Source: an uncultured Oscillospiraceae bacterium (GTDB lineage: Bacteria > Bacillota > Clostridia > Oscillospirales > Oscillospiraceae). Taken from it: a stretch of 64,000 nucleotides of DNA. Under the pieces are notes generated by a model. The model was not told where the DNA came from. It made no database searches and saw only the letters and a list, made by a program, of their open reading frames with translations. The translations under genes were made by a program, and so were the position numbers. The DNA is taken from positions 62,001 through 126,000 of the forward strand of contig CALWVS010000003.1 in assembly GCA_944385095.1 (NCBI GenBank). The letters run 5' to 3'. Below, in pieces: positions 24,917 through 33,813 of this stretch. The stretch's first letter is position 1, and every line of letters begins with the position of its first letter.

Positions 24917-25664
24917 TTTGACGCAGCCTCCTCTCCAGTTTGGTCTGTAGCCAAGTAAAGATTAACACCATAATGAGATACATTACAGCAGTAATCAGAT
25001 AGGGAAACATAGGTTCATAGGTTTTTGTGATAATTGCTCTAGCAAAGTAAACAATCTCTTTTCCAGCAATAACAGAAATGAGAGAAGTATCTTTCAACAG
25101 TACAATAAATTCATTGCCCAACGCAGGTAGAATTGCTTTGAATGCCTGTGGGATGACAATAAAACGCATAGTATCCAGATAGCCAAGACCCAAAGAGCGA
25201 CCAGCTTCCATCTGTCCGGGGTCCAGAGACATAAGACCACCACGGATGATTTCAGCCACATAGGCACCAGAGTTGATGCCCAGAGCCAACGCGCCGACCA
25301 AGGTAGCCTCACGACTGCTGGCAAAAATCACAAAGCCCATAATCATAAGTTGTACCATCATAGGGGTACCTCGAATGATGGTCACATAGATTTTGCAAAT
25401 GAGGTTGACAATGCCCAACAGAATATTTTTAGAGCCAGGACGCTGCTGGTCATGGGCTGTGCGGATGGTGGCAACCAACACACCTAAAATGACACCAATC
25501 ATCAATGCGATAACAGTAACTTCAATGGTGGTGACTAGACCACGGAAGTAGGACATCCAGCGGTCCTCAAAAAACCATGCATTATAGAATTTTACATAAA
25601 ATTCCTGCCAGATACTTGGATTTTCCAGCCCCTTAAAGGTCTCATATAGCTGTGCCAGATCCAT
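24903..25664 (-). CDS. Polar amino-acid ABC transporter permease
   Basis: 253 aa with five membrane segments and the EAA loop near residues 163-182 ([20 protein letters not shown], then IPQAF). The [10 protein letters not shown] segment near 100 is typical of HisM/GlnP permeases. A roughly 45-residue N-terminal extension precedes the first membrane helix. It probably works as a homodimer because only one permease gene is present. It lies between the substrate-binding protein and GlnQ genes. Confidence 0.94.
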   Translation of the reverse strand: MDLAQLYETFKGLENPSIWQEFYVKFYNAWFFEDRWMSYFRGLVTTIEVTVIALMIGVILGVLVATIRTAHDQQRPGSKNILLGIVNLICKIYVTIIRGTPMMVQLMIMGFVIFASSREATLVGALALGINSGAYVAEIIRGGLMSLDPGQMEAGRSLGLGYLDTMRFIVIPQAFKAILPALGNEFIVLLKDTSLISVIAGKEIVYFARAIITKTYEPMFPYLITAVMYLIMVLIFTWLQTKLERRLRQSDRR

Positions 25665-25700
25665 ACATTCGCTCCTTTCTGTCTTTACGGGGATATCACA

Positions 25701-25727
25701 AAAAGGGCGGCAGATGCCGCCCTTTTT
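25701..25727 (-). terminator. Intercistronic terminator between binding protein and permease genes
   Basis: AAAAGGGCGGCA pairs with TGCCGCCCTTTT around a 2-nt loop within the 78-nt gap. In this position such hairpins usually let the binding protein be made in excess over the membrane subunits. Confidence 0.75.
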
Positions 25728-25742
25728 TGCGGATAATTGAAA

Positions 25743-26618
25743 TTAGTCAGCCTTGATGTACTTTGCAATGATGCTGTCCACAGTGCCATCTGCCTGCAAC
25801 TCAGAGAGAGCACCCTGAACTGCATCCAACAGAGCAGTGTTTCCATCATCCACAGCAATGCAGTAGTCCTCTACCACCCATTCAGTAGGCAGGATGGTCA
25901 ATCCCTCATTGGCAGCCACATACTCCTGTGCGGGAGCCTGGTCAATAATCACTGCATCAATCTGACCATTGACAAGAGCCTGAACAGCCAGTGCACCGCT
26001 GTCATAGCCCAGAACATGGTCCTCACCATAACCGCCATTTTCAGGAGTATCGGAAGCATAGGTGAAACCAGTGGTGCCACGCTGAGTACCAATCATCTTC
26101 TCGCCCAGATTATCCAAAGTGACATCGGAGCCTTCCTTCACAATGACAACCTGAACACCAGTGGCATATTTTTCGGTGAAGTCCATTGCAGCATCGCGGT
26201 CCTCACTGTAGCTCAGACCAGCCAGCACCAAATCAGCAGCGTTATTTTGAACAGCCAGCAGGGCAGAGTCAAAGTCCATGTCGTCAATCACCAGTTCCAG
26301 ACCCAGCTTATCAGCAATGGCAACGGCCAACTCTACGTCAATGCCCTCAAAGCCCTGATATACACCATCACCGTCAGCTACCATCTCGTAGGGAGGGAAC
26401 TGGGCGTTGGTTGCCATAATCAGCTTACCCTCTTCTACAGTGGTGAAGGAAGCAGAAGTGGAACCGGCAGCAGAGCTGGAGGAGGAAGTGGAGCCTGCGG
26501 TGGAGCCAGTAGCAGAAACATCTGTGGAGCTGGAAGCGGAAGTGCTGCCACCAGAACAGGCAGCCAAAGACATGGTCATGCCAAACGCAAGACCCATAGC
26601 AAGCAGTTTGTGATTCAT
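25743..26618 (-). CDS. Amino-acid ABC transporter substrate-binding lipoprotein
   Basis: 291 aa. A signal peptide with lipobox LAACSGG (lipidated Cys near residue 20) is followed by a serine/threonine/alanine-rich linker of about 40 residues. The SBP family 3 domain runs from KLIMATNAQFPPYEMV to the end, with GFEGIDVELAVAIADKLG as the typical ligand-site entry. The acidic, aromatic-poor pocket region does not reveal the amino acid. The ATG at 26618 follows AAGGAG. It is the first gene of a three-gene transporter operon. Confidence 0.93.
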   Translation of the reverse strand: MNHKLLAMGLAFGMTMSLAACSGGSTSASSSTDVSATGSTAGSTSSSSSAAGSTSASFTTVEEGKLIMATNAQFPPYEMVADGDGVYQGFEGIDVELAVAIADKLGLELVIDDMDFDSALLAVQNNAADLVLAGLSYSEDRDAAMDFTEKYATGVQVVIVKEGSDVTLDNLGEKMIGTQRGTTGFTYASDTPENGGYGEDHVLGYDSGALAVQALVNGQIDAVIIDQAPAQEYVAANEGLTILPTEWVVEDYCIAVDDGNTALLDAVQGALSELQADGTVDSIIAKYIKAD

Positions 26619-26680
26619 GATGTTTATAATCTCCTTTTTCAAAAATAGCTGAAGCATATCGCCACAGCAATCGTCAATAC

Positions 26681-26709
26681 AGTATATACCAGAGATTATA
26701 CATCGTCAA
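26681..26709 (-). promoter_or_regulatory. Promoter of the amino-acid ABC transporter operon
   Basis: On the minus strand TTGACG (26704-26709), 17-nt spacer, TATACT (26681-26686). The -35 element lies in one of two ATCGTCAATA repeats (26669-26678 and 26702-26711). Confidence 0.65.
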
Positions 26710-26767
26710 TAGAAAATTGTTTAAGAATAATTAAAAAATATGCAGTATGATTTGGGATATTACCACA

Positions 26768-26803
26768 ATATACTGTATAAATAGAGGATATATACTGTAT
26801 AAA
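26768..26803 (+). repeat. Tandem ATATACTGTATAAA repeat, 22-nt period
   Basis: Two copies of ATATACTGTATAAA (26768-26781 and 26790-26803) lie exactly 22 nt apart, about two helical turns, in the divergent region before the sulfatase gene. An inverted copy of its core lies at 26679-26688. They may be operators, or duplicated -10-like elements; TTGGGA at 26752 with TATAAA at 26776 (18-nt spacer) is a possible rightward promoter. Confidence 0.4.
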
Positions 26804-26924
26804 AAATGAAAGGGAGACAGGGAACCAGAGAAGGGGAGAAAGCGTCTATGGAAATAAGAGGGCTTGAAAAATGACGAAAAATTGGGTATCCTAAACCTTA
26901 ATTCCAGTAACGGAGGCGTGAAAC

Positions 26925-28760
26925 ATGACAATAGAGAAGGGATGGACCAGATGGAAAAAAGGGATAGATTGGCTGAAAAGAGTCAAACGAGACTCCTTTT
27001 TCAGCTGGTTTGCTTTTTTGTTGGGTCCATGGGCAGCACTTTGGATGGTGGAACTGCTCAATGAAAATGATCTCTTTTCAGACTTGCATCTCTGGCAGGT
27101 GGGTATGAATCTCATCTGGTATTATATGTTGTTTATACTCTGTGATTTGGTGTTACACAGCCACAGATGGGCAGGGTTGACGGCGATGACACTCAGTGGC
27201 ATTGTGGGACTGGTAAACCACTATATTCTCAGATTTCGGGGTAGAATTTTGTTCCCTGCTGACTTGAGTGCATGGAAAACAGCTGCTAATGTAGCAGATG
27301 CCTTTGATTTTTCTATTGATTCTTACATACAGCAAGGTGCAATTCTGTTCGTGGCATATGGATTTCTCTTGTGGTTTGCAACACAGAACAGCACAAGGGG
27401 AGAGCGGTCTAAACTGTGTGGTGTGATTACCATTGCAGTGGTTGTGGGCTATTGCTACGCATTTTTTGGTACAAACATGCTGCCTGCATTGGGGATTTAC
27501 ACACAGCAGTGGGTGACACAGGCAAACGGATTTTTGCTGAATTTTACAGTGGCTATGCGATATAGTTCTGTAGACAAACCGGAGGATTACAGCAGGGACA
27601 AGGCTTTGGAGTATATGCAGCTTTACACAGGGACACAAGGGGACAGTTCTGTCACAAAGCCCACCAACCTGATTGTGATTATGAATGAATCCTTTGGAGA
27701 CCTTACCATTTTTGACGGGTTGGAGGCGTCGGAGGACCCTACACCATTTTTGCATTCCATGCAGGAGAACACCATTAAGGGATGGATGTATTCTCCAGTT
27801 ACAGGTGGAGGAACTGCCAGTGTGGAATTTGAATATTTGACGGGGTTTGCCACCATTTTTCAGCCACCTCATACGGTAGCGTATCAGCTTTACACAGAGG
27901 AGGGAATGCCCTCTCTGGCTGCATTGGCAGGGTCACAGGGGTATGATACCACAGCGTTCCATCCCTATGAATCCTCTGGTTGGAATCGTCCCATCGTCTA
28001 TGAGAATATGCGTTTTGCCCATCAACTTTATCAGGAGGACGTACAAGACCCCTATTTGATTCGCAATTATATCTCAGATTACTCTGATTATCAGGTTTTG
28101 ATGGATATTACGGACCAGAAACAGGGGAATCAGACCTTTATTTTCAATGTGACCATGCAAAATCACAGCGGCTATGCCCAAGGGTGGAACAATTTGGAGC
28201 AGAGTATCACAGTATCTGAAGAATTGGATGATGCAGATTTCTCAGCAGAGCAGTATTTTGCACTGGCAAGAGAGAGCGACAACGCCTTAAAGGAACTGAT
28301 TGCCCACTATGAGACCAGTGAGGAGCAAACCATGATCGTCTTTTTTGGTGACCATCAGCCACCACTGAAAAATGCCTTTTATGAGTGCCTTTATGGAAAG
28401 AAACTATCAGAACGCACCACAGAGGAAGTGCTTATGCAGTATGCAACCCCTTTCTTTATCTGGACCAATTATGACATTGAGGAAAAGCAGGATGTGATCA
28501 TCAGCCCAAACTATTTGGGTGTTCTCACAGCAAAGATGGCAGGACTGCCATTGACAGGCTATATGGAATTTTTGGACACGCTCTATCAACAACTGCCTGT
28601 CATTACACCGGTGGGTGTCATTACCAGTGATGGAGAATATGTCAAAAGGGAGGAACTCAATGCCTCACAACAGGCATGGCTGGCAGATTATGAACTGCTC
28701 AACTACTGTGGCATGATAGATCTGTTTGAGGAGATACGCCCATTTTACTGTATGGACTGA
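26925..28760 (+). CDS. LTA synthase-family membrane sulfatase (phosphoglycerol transferase-like)
   Basis: 611 aa. The N-terminal third carries about five membrane segments; the extracellular sulfatase-fold domain starts near residue 245 (NLIVIMNESFGDL) with the nucleophile threonine in GGGTASVEFEYLTG near 290 and the metal site FFGDHQPP near 470. It matches LtaS/YfnI-type enzymes that move glycerol phosphate from phosphatidylglycerol to a surface polymer, although the exact polymer is unknown. AGGAGG-like GGAGG precedes the ATG. It is monocistronic, followed by the hprK promoter. Confidence 0.9.
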   Translation: MTIEKGWTRWKKGIDWLKRVKRDSFFSWFAFLLGPWAALWMVELLNENDLFSDLHLWQVGMNLIWYYMLFILCDLVLHSHRWAGLTAMTLSGIVGLVNHYILRFRGRILFPADLSAWKTAANVADAFDFSIDSYIQQGAILFVAYGFLLWFATQNSTRGERSKLCGVITIAVVVGYCYAFFGTNMLPALGIYTQQWVTQANGFLLNFTVAMRYSSVDKPEDYSRDKALEYMQLYTGTQGDSSVTKPTNLIVIMNESFGDLTIFDGLEASEDPTPFLHSMQENTIKGWMYSPVTGGGTASVEFEYLTGFATIFQPPHTVAYQLYTEEGMPSLAALAGSQGYDTTAFHPYESSGWNRPIVYENMRFAHQLYQEDVQDPYLIRNYISDYSDYQVLMDITDQKQGNQTFIFNVTMQNHSGYAQGWNNLEQSITVSEELDDADFSAEQYFALARESDNALKELIAHYETSEEQTMIVFFGDHQPPLKNAFYECLYGKKLSERTTEEVLMQYATPFFIWTNYDIEEKQDVIISPNYLGVLTAKMAGLPLTGYMEFLDTLYQQLPVITPVGVITSDGEYVKREELNASQQAWLADYELLNYCGMIDLFEEIRPFYCMD

Positions 28761-28772
28761 GTGAGAATTCTC

Positions 28773-28801
28773 TTGCACAACAAGCCTGGATAGGCTATAC
28801 T
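28773..28801 (+). promoter_or_regulatory. Promoter of hprK-glk
   Basis: TTGCAC (28773-28778), 17-nt spacer, TATACT (28796-28801), 53 nt before the hprK ATG. Confidence 0.7.
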
Positions 28802-28854
28802 GTAACAAGGTATAGAGAGAGGGATGTTCCCTGCTCACAAAGGAGGCATCAACA

Positions 28855-29808
28855 ATGGCAGAGCTTGAAAAAAGTGTAAAACTGGGTACCATTATTGAGG
28901 AATTTGGACTTGAAATTCTCCATAAAGGACCAGACTATGAGAAAATTCCCCTGACTACGTTGGATGTAAACCGTCCGGGTTTACCCCTGTCTGGTTTTTT
29001 CCAGCATTTTGATGAGAAGCGAATCCTGTTGATTGGGTTGACAGAAACCACATTTTTATCAGAGATGGACAGTGAAAGCAGGAGAGCCAGATTTGATGAA
29101 TTGTTCTCCTATCCAGTGCCTACTCTGATTATTACAAGAGCTTTGGAGCCATATCCTGAGTGTATGGAAATGGCACAGAAGCACGAAGTCACCATCTTGC
29201 GTACTCAGGAACAGACCTCCGTTTTTATGAGTCGCCTGATTGGCAGTTTGTATAATCATCTGGCTCCCCAGATTACACGTTCTGGCGTCATGATGGAGGT
29301 ATACGGGGAAGGTGTTCTGTTTCAGGGAGAATCTGGTGTAGGCAAAAGTGAGGTTGCCATTGAACTGATTCAGCGTGGGCATCGTATGATTGCAGATGAT
29401 GCAGTGGAAATCAGAGAAACCAATCATGGCACCCTGATGGCAACAGCCCCTGAACTGATTCGTCACTATATGGAATTGCGTGGCATTGGTGTGGTAGATG
29501 TACGGCGTCTGTTTGGTATGCGTGCCATTAAAATTGAACAGGAAATTGATATGGTGATTAACTTGGAGCCATGGAATGATCGGGCAGTGTATGACCGACT
29601 GGGTTTGGAGGTTTCCAGCACAGAAATTTTAGGCGTAAAAGTGCCCTGTCTCACCATACCAGTGAAGCCAGGTCGGAATCTGGCCAGTATTGTAGAAGTG
29701 GCAGCCATCAACAACCGTAACCGTAAAATGGGACATAATGCAGCGTTGGAGCTGACCAAACGCATGGACGAACATTTCCAGAAGCTGATGGAAGAAGGAG
29801 AGAATTGA
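28855..29808 (+). CDS. hprK: HPr kinase/phosphorylase
   Basis: Phosphorylates HPr on Ser46 in response to glycolytic intermediates and reverses it, controlling carbon catabolite repression. 317 aa, with the Walker A GESGVGKSE near residue 158, the catalytic HRMIADDAVEI near 177 and the family signature MELRGIGVVDVRRLFG near 206. AAGGAGG precedes the ATG. The stop is followed 2 nt later by a ROK glucokinase gene, a sensible pairing for sugar control. Confidence 0.97.
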   Translation: MAELEKSVKLGTIIEEFGLEILHKGPDYEKIPLTTLDVNRPGLPLSGFFQHFDEKRILLIGLTETTFLSEMDSESRRARFDELFSYPVPTLIITRALEPYPECMEMAQKHEVTILRTQEQTSVFMSRLIGSLYNHLAPQITRSGVMMEVYGEGVLFQGESGVGKSEVAIELIQRGHRMIADDAVEIRETNHGTLMATAPELIRHYMELRGIGVVDVRRLFGMRAIKIEQEIDMVINLEPWNDRAVYDRLGLEVSSTEILGVKVPCLTIPVKPGRNLASIVEVAAINNRNRKMGHNAALELTKRMDEHFQKLMEEGEN

Positions 29809-29810
29809 GT

Positions 29811-30758
29811 ATGTACATTGGAATTGATGTAGGTGGAACCAATCTGGTGGCAGGTCTTGTAGACGGACAGGGAAAAGTGCTGGCAAAGGCGACCTGTCCG
29901 GTGGATAAGACAGCCAGTGCAGAGGAGCTGACTCATCAACTGATTCAGCTTTCCAAAGAGGCAGCAGGCAAAGCAGACTGCCCAATCAAAGACATTCAGG
30001 CGATTGGAGCAGGAATTCCAGGGCTTGTGAACAACAGTACAGGTGTGGTCATCAAAACCACCAATATGCCATTTGTGAATACCCCGTTTCGGGCAATGTT
30101 TCAGCAGGAAATTGATGCCCCTGTTTATCTAGGAAATGATGCAGATTGTGCGGCCATTGGAGAATATTGGGCGGGTGCTGCTAAGGGCTATGACCCAGCC
30201 CTCATGGTTACACTGGGCACCGGCATTGGTGGCGGTATGATCAAAAGTGGTAAGCTCTATACTGGTTTTGGTGGCATTGGCATGGAAGTAGGGCATTTGA
30301 TTACCAAACAGGGCGGTCTTTTGTGCGGCTGTGGAAATCATGGCTGTTGGGAACAGTATGGCTCTGCTACAGCCCTTGTTCGGATGACACGGGAGAAGAT
30401 GACACAGCGAGAGGACACTGTTTTGTGGCAGCTCTGTGGTGGCGATATCCAAAAAGTGGAGGGACGCACTACATTCCAGGCAGCAGGACAGGGGGATGAG
30501 GCAGCCAAAGAGGTTTTGGAGCAGTATCTGGATGAACTGGCAGTGGGACTGGTCAACCTTGCTAATATCCTGTTTCCAGAGGTCATTTGTCTGGGCGGTG
30601 GTATCAGCCACGCAGAAGATGCACTGTTGCTGAACCCCTTAAAAGAACGAGTATACAGCGGTTGTTTTGATAAGACACATCTTCCCAAAATGGAGCGAGC
30701 CAGCCTTGGCAATGATGCTGGTGTGGTCGGTGCAGCCATGCTTTGTCATGTGGTGTAA
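29811..30758 (+). CDS. glk: ROK-family glucokinase
   Basis: 315 aa. GIDVGGTNLVAGLV at the N-terminus binds ATP phosphate; the catalytic aspartate is in LGNDADCAAIGEYW near residue 105; the ROK zinc motif reads CGCGNHGCWEQYGS near 170, with the preceding EVGHL histidine. The full set of zinc ligands indicates a kinase rather than a repressor, and there is no N-terminal HTH. Glucose phosphorylation is likely; N-acetylmannosamine or fructose are alternatives. The ATG at 29811 follows AAGGAG; TTG at 29805 is less likely. Confidence 0.92.
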   Translation: MYIGIDVGGTNLVAGLVDGQGKVLAKATCPVDKTASAEELTHQLIQLSKEAAGKADCPIKDIQAIGAGIPGLVNNSTGVVIKTTNMPFVNTPFRAMFQQEIDAPVYLGNDADCAAIGEYWAGAAKGYDPALMVTLGTGIGGGMIKSGKLYTGFGGIGMEVGHLITKQGGLLCGCGNHGCWEQYGSATALVRMTREKMTQREDTVLWQLCGGDIQKVEGRTTFQAAGQGDEAAKEVLEQYLDELAVGLVNLANILFPEVICLGGGISHAEDALLLNPLKERVYSGCFDKTHLPKMERASLGNDAGVVGAAMLCHVV

Positions 30759-30768
30759 AGAACCTGAT

Positions 30769-30809
30769 AGAATTGGTCTTGGCGTATGAGCTGAGACCAA
30801 TTCTTTTTC
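30769..30809 (+). terminator. Intrinsic terminator after glk
   Basis: AGAATTGGTCT pairs with AGACCAATTCT (11 bp) around a 14-nt loop and is followed by TTTTTCTC. Confidence 0.85.
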
Positions 30810-30838
30810 TCTGTATTCTGGAAAGTTTTCATTCCCTA

Positions 30839-30867
30839 TTCAAATTCGCCTGAAAATTTGCTATAAT
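30839..30867 (+). promoter_or_regulatory. Promoter of the murB-rapZ-yvcK-whiA-vanZ-dnaE cluster
   Basis: TTCAAA (30839-30844), 17-nt spacer, TATAAT (30862-30867), 47 nt before the murB start. Confidence 0.7.
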
Positions 30868-30914
30868 TGCACTAAAATAGGAATTGCGTATCCGTGTTTA
30901 CCCAGGAGGTCAAT

Positions 30915-31835
30915 ATGAATAAAATGGAGATGTTAGGGCAGTATTTGGCAGAGTGCTGTCCATCCCTCATACAGAAAAAACAGGAACCTATGTCGCGATA
31001 TACCACCTTTCGGATTGGTGGAGAGGCACAGTGGATGGTGTTTCCTAAAACAGAGGAGGAACTCAAACACTGTGTAAAAGGAGCAATTCAATATAAAGTG
31101 CCCTATGAGGTTATTGGCAATGGTTCTAATTTGCTGGTTTCGGATGGGGGAGTGGATGCCCTTGTCATTCAAACGATGGGATTAGATGGAATGGAATATC
31201 TGGGACAGGGGAAAATAAAGGCAGGGGCAGGGATCACACTTGCAAAACTGGCAGGATTTGCAGCGCACTATGGTTTGACTGGACTGGAATTTGCACATGG
31301 AATTCCAGGCACCTTGGGCGGCGGCGTGTTGATGAACGCAGGAGCCTATGGCGGTGAGTTGATGCAGGTGGTACAGTCTACCTGTTATCTGGATGAACAG
31401 GGCAATAAGCAGGAAATTGGGGGGGAGGCACACCAATTCTCCTACCGGCACAGTGTATTTTCTGGTCGGAAGTGTGTCATTTTGTCCTCTGTGTTGCAGT
31501 TGCAACAGGGAGACCCTCAGACGATACGGGAGAAAATGGCGCAGCTTGCCAGCCAGCGGCGAGAAAAACAGCCACTGGAGTACCCCAGTGCTGGCTCCAT
31601 GTTCAAACGACCAGAGGGCTATTTTGCAGCGGCACTGATTGAACAGTGTGGATTGAAGGGGCTGACGGTAGGCGGCGCACAGGTATCAGAAAAACATTCT
31701 GGCTTTGTCATCAACCGTGGGGGAGCCACCTGTCAGGATGTGCTGACGTTGGTGAAACAGGTGCAGGAATGTGTGTTTGCGCAGACTGGAGTACGACTGG
31801 AAATGGAGGTCAAGTTACTTCCTTCTGAATGGTAA
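30915..31835 (+). CDS. murB: UDP-N-acetylenolpyruvoylglucosamine reductase
   Basis: FAD-dependent reduction of UDP-GlcNAc-enolpyruvate to UDP-MurNAc in peptidoglycan synthesis. Type II MurB pattern: YTTFRIGGEAQWMVFP near residue 30, IGNGSNLLVSDGG near 70, GIPGTLGGGVLMNAGAYGGE near 127, and YPSAGSMFKRPEG with the catalytic serine near 220. 306 aa. The ATG at 30915 follows AGGAGG at 5 nt. First gene of a conserved Firmicutes cluster. Confidence 0.96.
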   Translation: MNKMEMLGQYLAECCPSLIQKKQEPMSRYTTFRIGGEAQWMVFPKTEEELKHCVKGAIQYKVPYEVIGNGSNLLVSDGGVDALVIQTMGLDGMEYLGQGKIKAGAGITLAKLAGFAAHYGLTGLEFAHGIPGTLGGGVLMNAGAYGGELMQVVQSTCYLDEQGNKQEIGGEAHQFSYRHSVFSGRKCVILSSVLQLQQGDPQTIREKMAQLASQRREKQPLEYPSAGSMFKRPEGYFAAALIEQCGLKGLTVGGAQVSEKHSGFVINRGGATCQDVLTLVKQVQECVFAQTGVRLEMEVKLLPSEW

Positions 31836-31883
31836 CAGATCAAAAAGCAAAGGTTCCTGATAGAAGAAAGAGAGAGGATTCAA

Positions 31884-32744
31884 ATGGAGTTTGTGATTAT
31901 ATCTGGGCTGTCTGGAGCTGGCAAAAGCAGAGCGGCTTCTATTATGGAAGATATGGGCTTTTTCTGTGTGGACAATCTGCCAGCACCCTTGATTGGAAAG
32001 TTTGCAGAACTTGGGATGGCAGGTACAGGGGAATATGACCGTGTTGTCTTGGTAACAGATATCCGCAGCGGCACCAATTTTGATGGGCTGTTTCATGCAC
32101 TGGAGGATTTGGAGGCAATGAAATGCCCCTACCGTATTTTGTTTATTGAGGCCAGCGATGAGGTGATTATTCGCAGATACAAAGAGACCAGAAGAATCCA
32201 TCCTCTGTTGGAGGAATATGGTTCCCTCAAAGATGCGATTACAAGAGAGCGAACGATGCTGGCACCCATACGGGAGCGGGCAGAGCATATCATAGATACA
32301 TCCCGTCTGAGTACAAGGGGCTTGAGAGGGGAATTGCGGCGCATCTTTTCCCGTGACAGTGAGGAGCACCCAATGGAGGTGTGTGTGACTTCCTTTGGAT
32401 TCAAGCATGGGATTTTGCTGGAGGCAGATTTGGTATTTGATGTGCGCTTTCTGCCCAATCCCTACTATGTGCCTGAATTGCGTTCTCTGACAGGGCTTGA
32501 CCAGAATGTACAGGATTATGTATACTCCACACCACAAAGCATAGAGTTCAAAAATCGACTGATTGAGTTTGTTCGATATCTGCTCCCCTCCTATGTAGAG
32601 GAGGGAAAGTCATCTCTGGTGATTGGCATTGGCTGCACAGGAGGTCACCACCGCTCGGTGGCTTTGACCCATGCATTGACCCAAGCCATTCAGGCAGCAG
32701 GCTACCCGGTACAGGAAAATCACAGGGATTTAGGGAAAAACTAG
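31884..32744 (+). CDS. rapZ: RapZ/YvcJ-family nucleotide-binding protein
   Basis: 286 aa. Walker A GLSGAGKSRAA at residues 8-18, Walker B-like VLVTDIRSG near 55, and the C-terminal half with DVRFLPNPYYVPELR near 190 and IGIGCTGGHHRSVALT near 245 that is diagnostic of the family. In E. coli RapZ controls glmZ sRNA and GlcN-6-P synthesis; in Firmicutes the homologue YvcJ hydrolyses GTP and its role is less clear. It lies between murB and yvcK, the normal order. Confidence 0.95.
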   Translation: MEFVIISGLSGAGKSRAASIMEDMGFFCVDNLPAPLIGKFAELGMAGTGEYDRVVLVTDIRSGTNFDGLFHALEDLEAMKCPYRILFIEASDEVIIRRYKETRRIHPLLEEYGSLKDAITRERTMLAPIRERAEHIIDTSRLSTRGLRGELRRIFSRDSEEHPMEVCVTSFGFKHGILLEADLVFDVRFLPNPYYVPELRSLTGLDQNVQDYVYSTPQSIEFKNRLIEFVRYLLPSYVEEGKSSLVIGIGCTGGHHRSVALTHALTQAIQAAGYPVQENHRDLGKN

Positions 32745-32767
32745 AAACCAGAAGGAGGCAACCTGAT

Positions 32768-33808
32768 ATGATGCAACCCATCCCCAACAGCCAACAGTGG
32801 GAACGGGGTCCTAAAATCGTGGCAATTGGTGGCGGTACAGGGCTGTCCACCATGCTCAGAGGGCTGAAACGATATACAAAAAATCTCACTGCCATTGTAA
32901 CGGTGGCAGATGACGGTGGGGGTTCTGGCGTTTTGAGACGGGATATGGGCATGCCACCACCGGGGGATATTCGCCACTGTATGGAATCTCTTGCCAATGT
33001 AGAGCCAATTATGCAGAAGCTGTTGACCTACCGTTTTCAGGATGGTGCATTGAGTGGGCAGTCATTTGGAAATCTCATTCTGGCAGCTCTCAATGGGGTA
33101 ACAGGCTCCTTTGAGGAGGCAGTGGAGCAGATGAGTCAGGTTCTGGCCATCACAGGCAGAGTGATTCCTGTAACCAGTGCCAATGTGCAGTTAGAGGCTG
33201 TGTTTGAAAATGGAACACAGGTGATTGGGGAATCCAAGATTTCAGATTTCAAAAAACAACAGGATTGCCGGATTCACCATGTTTCTCTGCTTCCTGAACA
33301 GCCCACTGCCCTGCCCGCTGCTCTGGAAGCCATCGAAGATGCAGATTTGATTTTATTGGGTCCAGGGAGCCTCTATACCAGTGTGATTCCCAATTTATTG
33401 GTGCAGGGTGTGCCACAGGCAATTATGGAGGCAAATGCCATCAAATTGTATGTGTGTAATATCATGACACAGGAGGGGGAGACGGAGGGGTATACAGCAG
33501 CGGATCACCTTCAAGCACTGCTGAACCATGGGGCGCCCAATATGATTGATATTTGTCTTGCCAACAGTGCGCCAGTGCCAGAACCACTTCTGGACCGCTA
33601 TCAACAGGAGGATGCAGCCCCATTAAACATTGACCGGGAGCGAATTGCACAGATGGGAATTGAATTGGTAGAAGCACCCGTAGCACAGGACAAGGGAGAT
33701 TATGCAAGACATGACCCAGAGCGTCTGGCCAGTGCCATTTTAGAGTTATATCGAAAGAAAGCCATGCGAATCTTCCGAGGGAAGGAACGCTATATTATAG
33801 AGGAGTGA
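32768..33808 (+). CDS. yvcK: YvcK/CofD-like protein (gluconeogenesis factor)
   Basis: 346 aa of the CofD-like fold. KIVAIGGGTGLSTMLRGLK near residue 17 and VTVADDGGGSGVLRRD near 46 are the nucleotide-sugar binding signatures, with LGPGSLYTSVIPNLLV near 198. In Bacillus and Listeria the protein binds UDP-GlcNAc and supports cell wall growth on gluconeogenic carbon. Two ATGs in tandem; AGGAGG lies 9 nt before the first. Part of rapZ-yvcK-whiA. Confidence 0.95.
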   Translation: MMQPIPNSQQWERGPKIVAIGGGTGLSTMLRGLKRYTKNLTAIVTVADDGGGSGVLRRDMGMPPPGDIRHCMESLANVEPIMQKLLTYRFQDGALSGQSFGNLILAALNGVTGSFEEAVEQMSQVLAITGRVIPVTSANVQLEAVFENGTQVIGESKISDFKKQQDCRIHHVSLLPEQPTALPAALEAIEDADLILLGPGSLYTSVIPNLLVQGVPQAIMEANAIKLYVCNIMTQEGETEGYTAADHLQALLNHGAPNMIDICLANSAPVPEPLLDRYQQEDAAPLNIDRERIAQMGIELVEAPVAQDKGDYARHDPERLASAILELYRKKAMRIFRGKERYIIEE

Positions 33809-33813
33809 CACCC

